A stretch of DNA of 5,478 nt, taken from contig JAJFBO010000088.1 of NCBI GenBank assembly GCA_020697025.1, positions 1 to 5,478 on the forward strand. Reading direction: 5' to 3'. Below the pieces are notes generated by a model. It worked only from the letters and a program-made list of their open reading frames with translations. It ran no database searches and was not told where the DNA came from. The position numbers and the translations under genes were made by a program. Below, piece after piece: positions 1-5,157 of this stretch. Positions within the stretch are counted from its first letter, which is position 1. Each line of letters begins with the position of its first letter. The DNA is from Burkholderiales bacterium. GTDB taxonomy: Bacteria; Pseudomonadota; Gammaproteobacteria; Burkholderiales; UBA11063.

Positions 1-1409
1 TTTTAGAAAATATCCAGATTAGCTTATTTGCTATTGATGAAGCGCATTGTGTTTCTCATTGGGGACATGATTTTAGGCCTGAATATCAAAAACTAGGTAT
101 ATTAGCTGCAACTTATCCCAATATACCAAGGATTGCCTTAACTGCAACGGCAGATCATTTTACCCGTATAGATATTTTACATTATTTACATTTAAAAGAA
201 GCTACAGCATTTCATTCTTCTTTTATGCGAAATAATTTAATTTACATCGTACAGGAGAAAAATGATGCTAAAAGCCAGTTATTAGAATTTTTAAATGGAC
301 ATTTTGGACAAAGCGGGATTATTTATTGCAGTTCACGTGTTAACGTAGATAAATTAACTTTATTTCTTGAAGACAAGGGTTTTCCTGTTCTGTCATATCA
401 TGCCGGATTGGAACCAAAGAACAGGGAAGAAAATCATCTAAAATTTTTACAAAATAATAATATGATTATGGTTGCAACGGTTGCTTTTGGTTTAGGAATT
501 GATAAACCAGATGTACGCTATGTATATCATTTTGATATGCCAAGAAGCATTGATCATTTTTATCAGGAATCCGGCAGGGCAGGACGTGATGAATTACCCG
601 CATTTAGTGTGGTTAGCTTTGGCTTTAAAGAGATTATTGAATTAAGCCGGATAATTATTTTAGGGGATACCGATGAATTAAAGAAAAAATATGAGTTAAA
701 CCGCCTAAAAAAAATAATCCAGTACTGTGATTACATCGGCTGCCGTCAATATAAATTACTTAGTTTAATGGATGAAGAATCAACTTCATGCGGTAGATGT
801 GATAATTGTACCAATCCACCTAAGATGGTTGACCAAACAGTCATAGTACAAAAAATCCTGGCTACAATTTACAAAGTAGGGCAACGTTTTGGTATAGCAC
901 AAATTATTGATATTTTACGGGGCAGGGCAACTATTAATGTGCAAATATGGGAGCAACATCGCTTATCAACATTTGGCTTATGCAGTGAGCAAAGCGCAAA
1001 AAACTTAAGACGCATCATTCGTCAATTATATAGTCGTGGCATAGTAGATTTTGATTTTGTAAGTGGTTCTTTAAAGCTTACTGATAAAGCAATACCTATT
1101 TTAAGGAAATTAGAAGATATATATTTACCTGTAGCGGGCAAATTACAACAACAAACGAAGTATTTATGGCTGCGTAATGAGTGGGAAGAAAGATTATACC
1201 GTGATTTAATTGCCTGGCGGCATAAAATTGCGGTAATGCATCGAGTATCGCAGCATGCTATATTGACTGAACGGAGTATTTTTGAAATAGTAAAGCAAAA
1301 ACCTCAAAATAATGAAGAACTTAGACAAATCTATGGAATAGGTGAGTCTAAACTGGAGCGCTTTGCTCCGGAACTAATAAGTTTAATTAATATGCAAAAT
1401 ATTAACTAA
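1..1409 (+). CDS. recQ: ATP-dependent DNA helicase RecQ, 5' end outside the window
   Basis: RecQ is a 3'-to-5' superfamily 2 DNA helicase acting in recombination and fork repair in the cytoplasm. The frame is open from base 3 to the TAA at 1407-1409, giving 468 visible residues. Motif II DEAH lies at visible residues 12-15, followed by the RecQ signature CVSHWGHDFRPEY. Motif III (ALTATA) is at 45-50, motif IV (IIYCSS) near 106-111, motif V (VATVAFGLGIDKPDVRYV) near 157-174 and motif VI with the arginine finger (QESGRAGRD) near 188-196. The zinc site has Cys 247, 263, 266 and 269 (CRQ then CGRCDNC). A winged-helix RQC domain spans about 275-370 and an HRDC domain about 392-462. By comparison with E. 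coli, where DEAH sits near residue 146, about 135 N-terminal residues including the Walker A motif are missing at the window edge. The ATG at 225 is internal, since motifs II and III precede it. The gene looks intact in what is seen, and no strong terminator follows it. Confidence 0.97.
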   Translation, partial: LENIQISLFAIDEAHCVSHWGHDFRPEYQKLGILAATYPNIPRIALTATADHFTRIDILHYLHLKEATAFHSSFMRNNLIYIVQEKNDAKSQLLEFLNGHFGQSGIIYCSSRVNVDKLTLFLEDKGFPVLSYHAGLEPKNREENHLKFLQNNNMIMVATVAFGLGIDKPDVRYVYHFDMPRSIDHFYQESGRAGRDELPAFSVVSFGFKEIIELSRIIILGDTDELKKKYELNRLKKIIQYCDYIGCRQYKLLSLMDEESTSCGRCDNCTNPPKMVDQTVIVQKILATIYKVGQRFGIAQIIDILRGRATINVQIWEQHRLSTFGLCSEQSAKNLRRIIRQLYSRGIVDFDFVSGSLKLTDKAIPILRKLEDIYLPVAGKLQQQTKYLWLRNEWEERLYRDLIAWRHKIAVMHRVSQHAILTERSIFEIVKQKPQNNEELRQIYGIGESKLERFAPELISLINMQNIN

Positions 1410-1610
1410 AAATTTAACTCTAATAAGTATTAAATACTAGCAGCAAATTAATACTGAGCTAAGTGTTATCTTTCGAAATAATTCCAGATTTTATTTAAAA
1501 TGTAGTTATATTTAGTTAAATGCTAAACTTTAAGAAAAAAGTCCTGCTTTATATAATGCTAAGTGGTGTTTAAATTATGATTGAGTTCAATTCACAGGTC
1601 AGTTGTAATT
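1410..1610. other. Convergent intergenic region, nothing assigned
   Basis: This 201-bp gap lies between the converging ends of recQ (+) and the 100-codon gene (-). I see no gene and no clear intrinsic terminator. It holds an AT-only inverted repeat with 8-bp arms (AGTATTAA at 1426-1433, TTAATACT at 1448-1455) that lacks a following T-run. On the - strand there is also a very weak AAAG-cagga-CTTT mini-hairpin running into T residues near 1535-1552. Neither is good enough to call as a terminator. Confidence 0.5.
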
Positions 1611-1913
1611 TTATTTTATCTGGCAGTATTCATGATATTTTTGGGATAAATTGGATATTTCTTTAAGTTCCGGCTTGATGCTAATTAAGTTGGCTCCACC
1701 GCCACGCATACAAAGAATTACACTTTGTTCAGATGGCTTATATTCTTCATTTCCATGATATCCTCTTACAATAATTTCCTCTACATCCCGCTTGTTAACT
1801 TCTATGGTAACTTTAGCACTATTTTTAAATTCAAATCTCATCTTACTGGCTTTTAGCAGTTGCTCTGTACCATCCTCATGCATTATATAAATATCTGGTA
1901 AATTATTTTCCAT
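1611..1913 (-). CDS. Unrecognised 100-residue cytoplasmic protein
   Basis: I do not recognise this protein. It is 100 residues, with no signal peptide and no membrane segment, so it is probably cytoplasmic. Alternating hydrophobic and polar runs such as residues 25-30 (MRFEFK), 34-39 (KVTIEV), 45-50 (EEIIVR) and 64-69 (SVILCM) suggest a mainly beta fold. These are followed by a glycine turn (RGGGAN, 70-75) and a short helical, charged C-terminus from about residue 81. There are two cysteines (68 and 97) with no metal-site pattern. The ATG at 1913 is supported by AGGAG (bases 1922-1926) with 8 nt spacing. The stop of a 42-codon ORF upstream overlaps that AGGAG, so translation may be coupled. 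The gene lies on the same strand as fba but beyond a hairpin that probably ends the fba transcript. The strong ribosome site and balanced composition make it likely real. Confidence 0.75.
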   Translation of the reverse strand: MENNLPDIYIMHEDGTEQLLKASKMRFEFKNSAKVTIEVNKRDVEEIIVRGYHGNEEYKPSEQSVILCMRGGGANLISIKPELKEISNLSQKYHEYCQIK

Positions 1914-1924
1914 ATAGTTTACTC

Positions 1925-2053
1925 CTAATTAGCGCTTACGATTGCAAATTCAAAATTATTGTTTAGTCCAATTAATCTGATTAGGTTGCATATATTTATC
2001 AAAAAATTCTCCCAGGTTAGTTTTTCTAAAATAATGTTTATAGCATATTTCAT
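1925..2053 (-). CDS. Candidate 42-residue small ORF upstream of the 100-codon gene
   Basis: An ATG at 2053 opens 42 codons ending in TAG at 1925-1927. The peptide starts MKYAINIILEKLTWENFLIN and has a hydrophobic, partly amphipathic first 30 residues and the end FEFAIVSAN. It resembles nothing I know. AGGAG at 2065-2069 lies 11 nt before the ATG, a little far but usable. The same octamer TAGGAGTA precedes both this ORF and the 100-codon gene. The stop codon overlaps the Shine-Dalgarno sequence of the next gene, 11 nt before its start, an arrangement typical of translational coupling. It could be a real small protein, a leader peptide controlling the next gene, or a chance open frame. Its length alone does not rule out chance in AT-rich DNA. 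Confidence 0.4.
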   Translation of the reverse strand: MKYAINIILEKLTWENFLINICNLIRLIGLNNNFEFAIVSAN

Positions 2054-2074
2054 TTATTCAAGTACTCCTATTGT

Positions 2075-2107
2075 AAAAACTAAGTTTATTGCGTTAAACC
2101 TGTTTTT
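2075..2107 (-). terminator. Probable intrinsic terminator of fba
   Basis: This hairpin begins a few bases after the fba stop. On the - strand it pairs AGGTTTA with TAAACTT (one G-U pair) around the loop ACGCAA. The helix can extend through a bulged A into an A-run/C facing G/T-run. The 3' arm ends in GTTTTT, giving the U-tract of an intrinsic terminator. The mirror-image reading on the + strand ends in T6, so the structure could act both ways. The stem is AT-rich and therefore weak. Confidence 0.5.
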
Positions 2108-2110
2108 TAT

Positions 2111-3145
2111 CTAATAACGAGCTACCATATCTATTAATTTAATAGCTTTAATTTTACTTCCGTAACCTGTGCATCCAAACTGATTAAATCTTTCTATACA
2201 AATTTGTTTCGCTGCTTCACGGGCAACAGCAAAATATTGACGTGGATCAAAATGTTCCTTGTTTTGATTTAAATATTGTCTGATTGCTCCAGTCATTGCC
2301 AGACGAATGTCAGTATCAATATTAATTTTACGTACCCCATGCTTTATTGCAATTTGAATTTCTTCTACCGGTACTCCATATGTCTCTTTAATTTCACCAC
2401 CATTGTCCCGGATAATTTTTAGCCATTCTTGAGGCACTGAACTAGAACCATGCATAACCAGATGGGTATTAGGAATAGCTGCGTGTATTTTTTTTACTTG
2501 TTCAATGGATAAAATATCTCCAGTAGGTTTTCTGGTAAATTTGTAAGCGCCATGTGAAGTACCAATAGCTATCGCTAAGGCATCAACATTAGTTTTATTT
2601 ACAAAATCCCTGGCTTCTTCCGGATTGGTTAATAACTGATCTTTATCCAAACTACCGGCAAAACCATGTCCATCTTCCGCTTCCCCCATTCCTGTTTCTA
2701 GAGAGCCTAAACAACCAAGCTCTCCTTCAACAGACACACCAACTGCATGAGCTATATCAACTACTTTTCGGGTAATGTCAACATTATATTCATAATTACT
2801 GGGAGTTTTGCCATCGCTTAGAAGTGAACCATCCATCATAACTGAAGAAAATCCTAATTTTATTGCTTGTATGCAAACAGAAGCAGAAGCTCCATGATCC
2901 TGGTGCATAACTACCGGAATATCCGGATATTGTTCTATTGCACCTAAAATCAGATGGCGTAAAAATTCTTCTCCGGCATATTTTCTGGCACCTGCTGAAG
3001 CTTGTAAAATAACCGGGGAATTTGTTTCCTGGGCAGCTTGCATTATTGCCTGTACCTGCTCCAAGTTATTTACATTAAATGCCGGTACACCATATACATA
3101 TTCTGCCGCATGATCCAGGACTTGACGAAGACTTACTAAAGCCAT
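2111..3145 (-). CDS. fba: Class II fructose-1,6-bisphosphate aldolase, Calvin-cycle (CbbA-like) subtype
   Basis: The enzyme reversibly cleaves fructose 1,6-bisphosphate to dihydroxyacetone phosphate and glyceraldehyde 3-phosphate in glycolysis and gluconeogenesis. It is a cytoplasmic, zinc-dependent TIM barrel. The 344 residues match the full length of the Calvin-cycle subtype. Visible active-site elements are HQDHG (81-85, with the catalytic Asp 83 and Zn ligand His 84), the VEGELG loop (139-144), SHGAYKF (197-203, Zn ligand His 198 and phosphate-loop residues), VMHGSS (230-235, Zn ligand His 232) and [11 protein letters not shown] (273-283, substrate binding). The start at 3145 has AAGGA (3152-3156) 6 nt upstream and [13 protein letters not shown] is the usual N-terminus. 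A promoter-like pair lies at 3216-3244 and a hairpin follows the stop, so the gene is probably a single transcription unit. The subtype name reflects sequence family. No RuBisCO or other Calvin-cycle gene is in the window, so a glycolytic and gluconeogenic role is most likely. Confidence 0.98.
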   Translation of the reverse strand: MALVSLRQVLDHAAEYVYGVPAFNVNNLEQVQAIMQAAQETNSPVILQASAGARKYAGEEFLRHLILGAIEQYPDIPVVMHQDHGASASVCIQAIKLGFSSVMMDGSLLSDGKTPSNYEYNVDITRKVVDIAHAVGVSVEGELGCLGSLETGMGEAEDGHGFAGSLDKDQLLTNPEEARDFVNKTNVDALAIAIGTSHGAYKFTRKPTGDILSIEQVKKIHAAIPNTHLVMHGSSSVPQEWLKIIRDNGGEIKETYGVPVEEIQIAIKHGVRKINIDTDIRLAMTGAIRQYLNQNKEHFDPRQYFAVAREAAKQICIERFNQFGCTGYGSKIKAIKLIDMVARY

Positions 3146-3215
3146 TATTTTTCCTTAATATTATTAATTTAACGGATTTTAGTATATTTTAGCTTGTTTT
3201 GTGTTTATTTTTTAT

Positions 3216-3244
3216 ATTATATTGTTTGTAGAATGATGGGTAAA
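3216..3244 (-). promoter_or_regulatory. Predicted sigma-70-type promoter of fba
   Basis: On the - strand, TTTACC (3244-3239; 4 of 6 consensus positions) and a perfect TATAAT (3221-3216) are separated by 17 bp. Transcription would begin near 3209, giving a leader of about 60 nt before the fba ATG. In AT-rich DNA such boxes occur by chance, but position and spacing are right. Confidence 0.5.
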
Positions 3245-3284
3245 TATCTGCCAAAAAATTATAATGTGGGAAATCAATAGGTTA

Positions 3285-3532
3285 TTATGCATTATTTGAT
3301 GCAATAAAATACAGAACTATTTTAAAATATATATTATTTGCTTGAATATACCAGTATTCCTGGCTAAATTCGGGGTTTTTAGGCTTAGTGTATATTTTGG
3401 TAAGCAACAAAATTAAAAAATGTTAATTTTGACTCCAAAATTAGGAGCCAAAATTCTTAGAGCTTGACTACTTTCCATTCGTATGGCTAATAGTAAATCG
3501 CGAAGGTTTAAAATAGCTTGCTTACAAATAGT
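3285..3532 (-). pseudogene. Possible frameshifted gene remnant
   Basis: Two - strand frames overlap at bases 3413-3422. The first, 39 codons (3532 to the TAA at 3413-3415), reads TICKQAILNLRDLLLAIRME and ends ILAPNFGVKINIF. The second, 45 codons (3422 to the TAA at 3285-3287), includes TKPKNPEFSQEYWYIQANN and ends LYFIASNNA. A single indel at the T6 tract where they meet (about 3415-3420) would join them into one reading of about 80 residues. Composition is protein-like, with an amphipathic helix in the first part. However, no ribosome site or proper start is visible, I recognise no family, and open runs of this length can arise by chance. Treat as a candidate only. Confidence 0.25.
3425..3455 (-). 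terminator. Inverted repeat with following T-run, possible terminator
   Basis: The arms are 12 bp (3425-3436 and 3444-3455) around a 7-nt loop. On the + strand one position is an A-C mismatch. On the - strand the same position is a G-U pair, so the helix is continuous only in - strand RNA. In that direction the helix (core GGCUCC / GGAGUC) is followed, after AACA, by six T residues (3420-3415). It could end transcription of the secreted-protein gene, whose stop is about 215 nt upstream. It also lies within the possible gene remnant, so it could instead be chance structure in old coding sequence. Confidence 0.4.
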
Positions 3533-3610
3533 TTAATATTTATTTACTCTATACGCATTATCTTTTTACAGTAGTTTTCTCACTTAAAAACCAACTATAT
3601 TAAGCTGCCC

Positions 3611-3649
3611 AAGAAAATAAATAATAATTTATTTCTTAAAAACAAGAAA
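3611..3649. repeat. Overlapping AT-rich hairpins after the secreted-protein gene
   Basis: Bases 3611-3622 (AAGAAAATAAAT) pair with 3627-3637 (ATTTATTTCTT) with one bulged A. The second arm can alternatively pair downstream: TTTCTT at 3632-3637 with AAGAAA at 3644-3649 around AAAAAC. The two pairings exclude each other. They lie 20-60 nt past the stop at 3670. No U-tract follows, so I do not call a terminator. Confidence 0.35.
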
Positions 3650-3669
3650 CATTATATGTTTTAGTGTGA

Positions 3670-4113
3670 TTAGTCAGTCAGCGTAAAGGAATTTGTTTTA
3701 CATATACCATATTCACCACTAGTACATTTATATACCTTATCTGTATCTAATACCATTCTAGTTCCATCTTTTGCAACACATACAGGTTGTTCTTCCGTTT
3801 CTATCATGTAATTATCATCATTCTTCCAATTAAGTGCCTGGTTAAATTTTTCTAACTCTGCTAATTCCAAATTAAAGTTACCTTGTGGACGGATGTCCCA
3901 AAGGTTGCCCTTAGATTTGTATAATAATAAATTAGCTGCTTCTTCTTGATCAACATATGCAACTAGTTTCTCATTTTCAATATTCTTTATATCACCATTA
4001 TATTGAGAAATTGTCTGACTTGGTATAACATTAGGGCATGATATAGTTTCTACTGCTAGTGCAACATTAGTAAACAAATTTAGAATGATTGAAACTTTAA
4101 TTAAGTTTTTCAT
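3670..4113 (-). CDS. Small predicted secreted (periplasmic) protein of unknown function
   Basis: I do not recognise the family. The protein is 147 residues with a typical Sec signal peptide: MKNLIK, a hydrophobic core (7-16), and a probable cut after ALA at residue 20. The mature part of about 127 residues is acidic. It carries four cysteines (26, 112, 130, 138) that could form two disulphides in the periplasm, and no lipobox. The central part (66-100: LYKSKGNLWDIRPQGNF, then FNQALNW) recalls small periplasmic domains with a W...QG...F..A pattern. That likeness is weak and I assign no domain. The start at 4113 is chosen over the in-frame ATG at 4170 because AAAGGA (4120-4125) lies 6 nt upstream and the signal peptide begins exactly there. 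The gene faces away from the membrane-protein gene across a shared promoter region. An extended -10 box lies about 90 nt upstream. Confidence 0.75.
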   Translation of the reverse strand: MKNLIKVSIILNLFTNVALAVETISCPNVIPSQTISQYNGDIKNIENEKLVAYVDQEEAANLLLYKSKGNLWDIRPQGNFNLELAELEKFNQALNWKNDDNYMIETEEQPVCVAKDGTRMVLDTDKVYKCTSGEYGICKTNSFTLTD

Positions 4114-4119
4114 ATAAGG

Positions 4120-4125
4120 TCCTTT
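4120..4125 (-). promoter_or_regulatory. Ribosome binding site fixing the start at 4113
   Basis: On the - strand AAAGGA lies 6 nt before the ATG at 4113. No comparable site precedes the upstream in-frame ATG at 4170, which would put 19 residues in front of a well-formed signal peptide. Confidence 0.7.
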
Positions 4126-4200
4126 AAAAGTTTTTAGATTTACACTGATTGCACTAATAATTAACAGCAAATTTAAAATTCGCTATAAGTAATTTGATTA

Positions 4201-4230
4201 ATTATAACATATTTTTAGAAACTTCTGCAA
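4201..4230 (-). promoter_or_regulatory. Predicted promoter of the secreted-protein gene
   Basis: On the - strand a perfect TATAAT (4206-4201) is preceded by TGT, making an extended -10 element (TGnTATAAT). A poor -35 (TTGCAG, 4230-4225) lies 18 bp upstream. Extended -10 promoters tolerate weak -35 boxes. Transcription would start near 4194, leaving a leader of about 80 nt. Confidence 0.5.
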
Positions 4231-4240
4231 TATATAAAAA

Positions 4241-4268
4241 TTCCGTATGTGCTAGGTATACATAGGAA
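4241..4268. promoter_or_regulatory. Imperfect inverted repeat, candidate operator
   Basis: TTCC-G-TATGT (4241-4250) faces ACATAGGAA (4260-4268): nine paired positions with one extra G, around a 9-bp centre. Nested inside is the near-palindrome CTAGGTATACATAG (4252-4265). The site lies between two divergent promoters, just upstream of the -35 region of the secreted-protein gene and about 40 bp upstream of the -10 of the membrane-protein gene. That is a suitable place for a regulator acting on both. No regulator gene is in the window. Confidence 0.35.
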
Positions 4269-4306
4269 ATTGAATTATATGAAAGTTAGTTATTACCGTC
4301 ATAGTG

Positions 4307-4312
4307 TATAAT
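4307..4312 (+). promoter_or_regulatory. Predicted -10 box of the membrane-protein gene
   Basis: A perfect TATAAT lies 30 bp before the ATG at 4343, with an expected transcription start near 4319 and a leader of about 24 nt. No convincing -35 box is found 16-18 bp upstream, so the promoter may be weak or activator-dependent. Confidence 0.45.
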
Positions 4313-4327
4313 ATTGGATAATTGAAT

Positions 4328-4333
4328 AAAAGG
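4328..4333 (+). promoter_or_regulatory. Ribosome binding site fixing the start at 4343
   Basis: AAAAGG lies 9 nt before the ATG at 4343. A TTG at 4322 is in frame but lies upstream of this site and has no ribosome site of its own, so it is rejected as the start. Confidence 0.65.
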
Positions 4334-4342
4334 TATATTAAA

Positions 4343-5008
4343 ATGACAAATTTAGCTATTCGGAAAAACTTAGAATTAAGTGCCGGTTGGGATTGGATTA
4401 AATCAGCATTTTATATTTTTAGGGAATATCCAACCCAGTTTATTATACTAAGTATATTAAACTTACTGGTTAGTTTTATGCCTCTATTTGGGGCATTTAT
4501 GACACCTTTATTTACTGCGCGTTTTGCATATATTGCCCAAATGGCTGAAAATGGCGGGCAAATACAAATCTCGACATTATTTAAAGATTTTTTTGCTAAT
4601 ATTACATTAGTGAGATTAGGTTTTTTGGGCTTTTCCCTCAATGCCATATTTTTAGTTGGACAGTATTTACTTCAATTATATTTTAAACAGCATGGAATTA
4701 CAATAAATATTTCAGAGGTTGCACTAAATCTGATATTTTTATCGCCATTAATGATTTTGGGTGTAGCAATGTGGTTAGCACCAATTATTTGTCTAAATTA
4801 TCCTGAAATCCGTCCGGTAACGGCCATGGGTTTAAGTCTTAAAGTTGGATTATATAACGTAACTACATTTTTATTGTATTTATTATTAGCAATTGCCTTT
4901 ACCTTACTAGCATTATTACCTGTCGGGCTTGGACTTTTTGTCTGGTTTCCTGTTATGTACATTACATCTTACTATGTATACAAAACAACTATATATATCA
5001 GGAATTAA
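4343..5008 (+). CDS. Polytopic inner-membrane protein, BPSS1780-family-like
   Basis: This 221-residue integral membrane protein has an N-terminal segment with the pattern GWDWIKSAFYIFREYP (15-30), typical of BPSS1780/DUF975-like proteins. Hydrophobic segments follow at about 32-57, 92-114, 127-151 and 173-211, the last long enough to cross twice. A polar loop (68-90, containing the family-like LFKDFF) follows the first segment. The loop between segments 3 and 4 carries APIICLNYPEIRPVTAMGLSLKVGLYN, which matches the conserved N/R-P-x-x-A-M-x-x-S-x-K region of the family. The biochemical function of these proteins is unknown. They are common in Betaproteobacteria, which supports the organism guess. 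The family assignment is from memory of sequence patterns, not a search. The gene stands alone, divergent from the secreted-protein gene and convergent with mutM, with no clear terminator. Confidence 0.8.
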   Translation: MTNLAIRKNLELSAGWDWIKSAFYIFREYPTQFIILSILNLLVSFMPLFGAFMTPLFTARFAYIAQMAENGGQIQISTLFKDFFANITLVRLGFLGFSLNAIFLVGQYLLQLYFKQHGITINISEVALNLIFLSPLMILGVAMWLAPIICLNYPEIRPVTAMGLSLKVGLYNVTTFLLYLLLAIAFTLLALLPVGLGLFVWFPVMYITSYYVYKTTIYIRN

Positions 5009-5111
5009 ATTTGGGTATAATTTCACCGGTAAGAGCTTCCTGGGTACGGGAAATTGTGCCAGCAATCATTAATGCCAAAAGAAATTGAAAGTTAAAAATA
5101 ACAGAGGTATA
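4998..5111 (-). pseudogene. Possible small ORF or coding remnant downstream of mutM
   Basis: Between the stop of mutM and the end of the membrane-protein gene, a - strand frame is open for 37 codons. It runs from after the TAA at 5112-5114 to the TGA at 4998-5000, overlapping the last bases of the membrane-protein gene on the other strand. It reads a hydrophobic stretch (VIFNFQFLLALMIAG) followed by TISRTQEALTGEIIPKFNS, which looks like the end of a membrane protein. The only ATG (5069) would give 23 residues and has no clear ribosome site. It may be the 3' remnant of a lost gene or a chance frame. I cannot name a family. Confidence 0.25.
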
Positions 5112-5157
5112 TTACAAATGTTAAACTTTATTGCGTATCCAAGATAAAATAGGTAGA

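Larger units (their letters stand above)
3146..3669. other. 524-bp stretch without an intact gene
   Basis: This region lies between the 5' end of fba and the 3' end of the small secreted-protein gene, both on the - strand. It contains the fba ribosome site and promoter at its left end. The middle holds two overlapping - strand open frames that may be a decayed gene (3285-3532). A 12-bp-arm inverted repeat lies at 3425-3455 and AT-rich hairpins at 3611-3649. No ORF of normal size with a ribosome site is present on either strand. It is clearly more AT-rich than the neighbouring genes. Confidence 0.6.

Noticed and set aside
225..1409. ATG at 225 as start of the RecQ coding region
   Set aside because: The frame is open to the left edge and encodes helicase motifs II (DEAH) and III (ALTATA) before this ATG.
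1426..1455. Inverted repeat after recQ as a terminator
   Set aside because: The stem is almost only A-T pairs and no T-run follows.
3233..3280. 15-codon + strand ORF starting ATGATG
   Set aside because: It is very short, has no ribosome site and overlaps the predicted fba promoter on the other strand.
4114..4170. N-terminal extension of the secreted protein from the ATG at 4170
   Set aside because: A good ribosome site and a complete signal peptide begin at 4113. The extension would disrupt the signal peptide.
4322..4342. TTG at 4322 as start of the membrane protein
   Set aside because: The Shine-Dalgarno sequence at 4328-4333 lies after it and is correctly spaced for the ATG at 4343.
4411..4647. 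78-codon - strand ORF
   Set aside because: It lies antisense within the membrane-protein gene, has no ribosome site and resembles no family, so it is a shadow frame.
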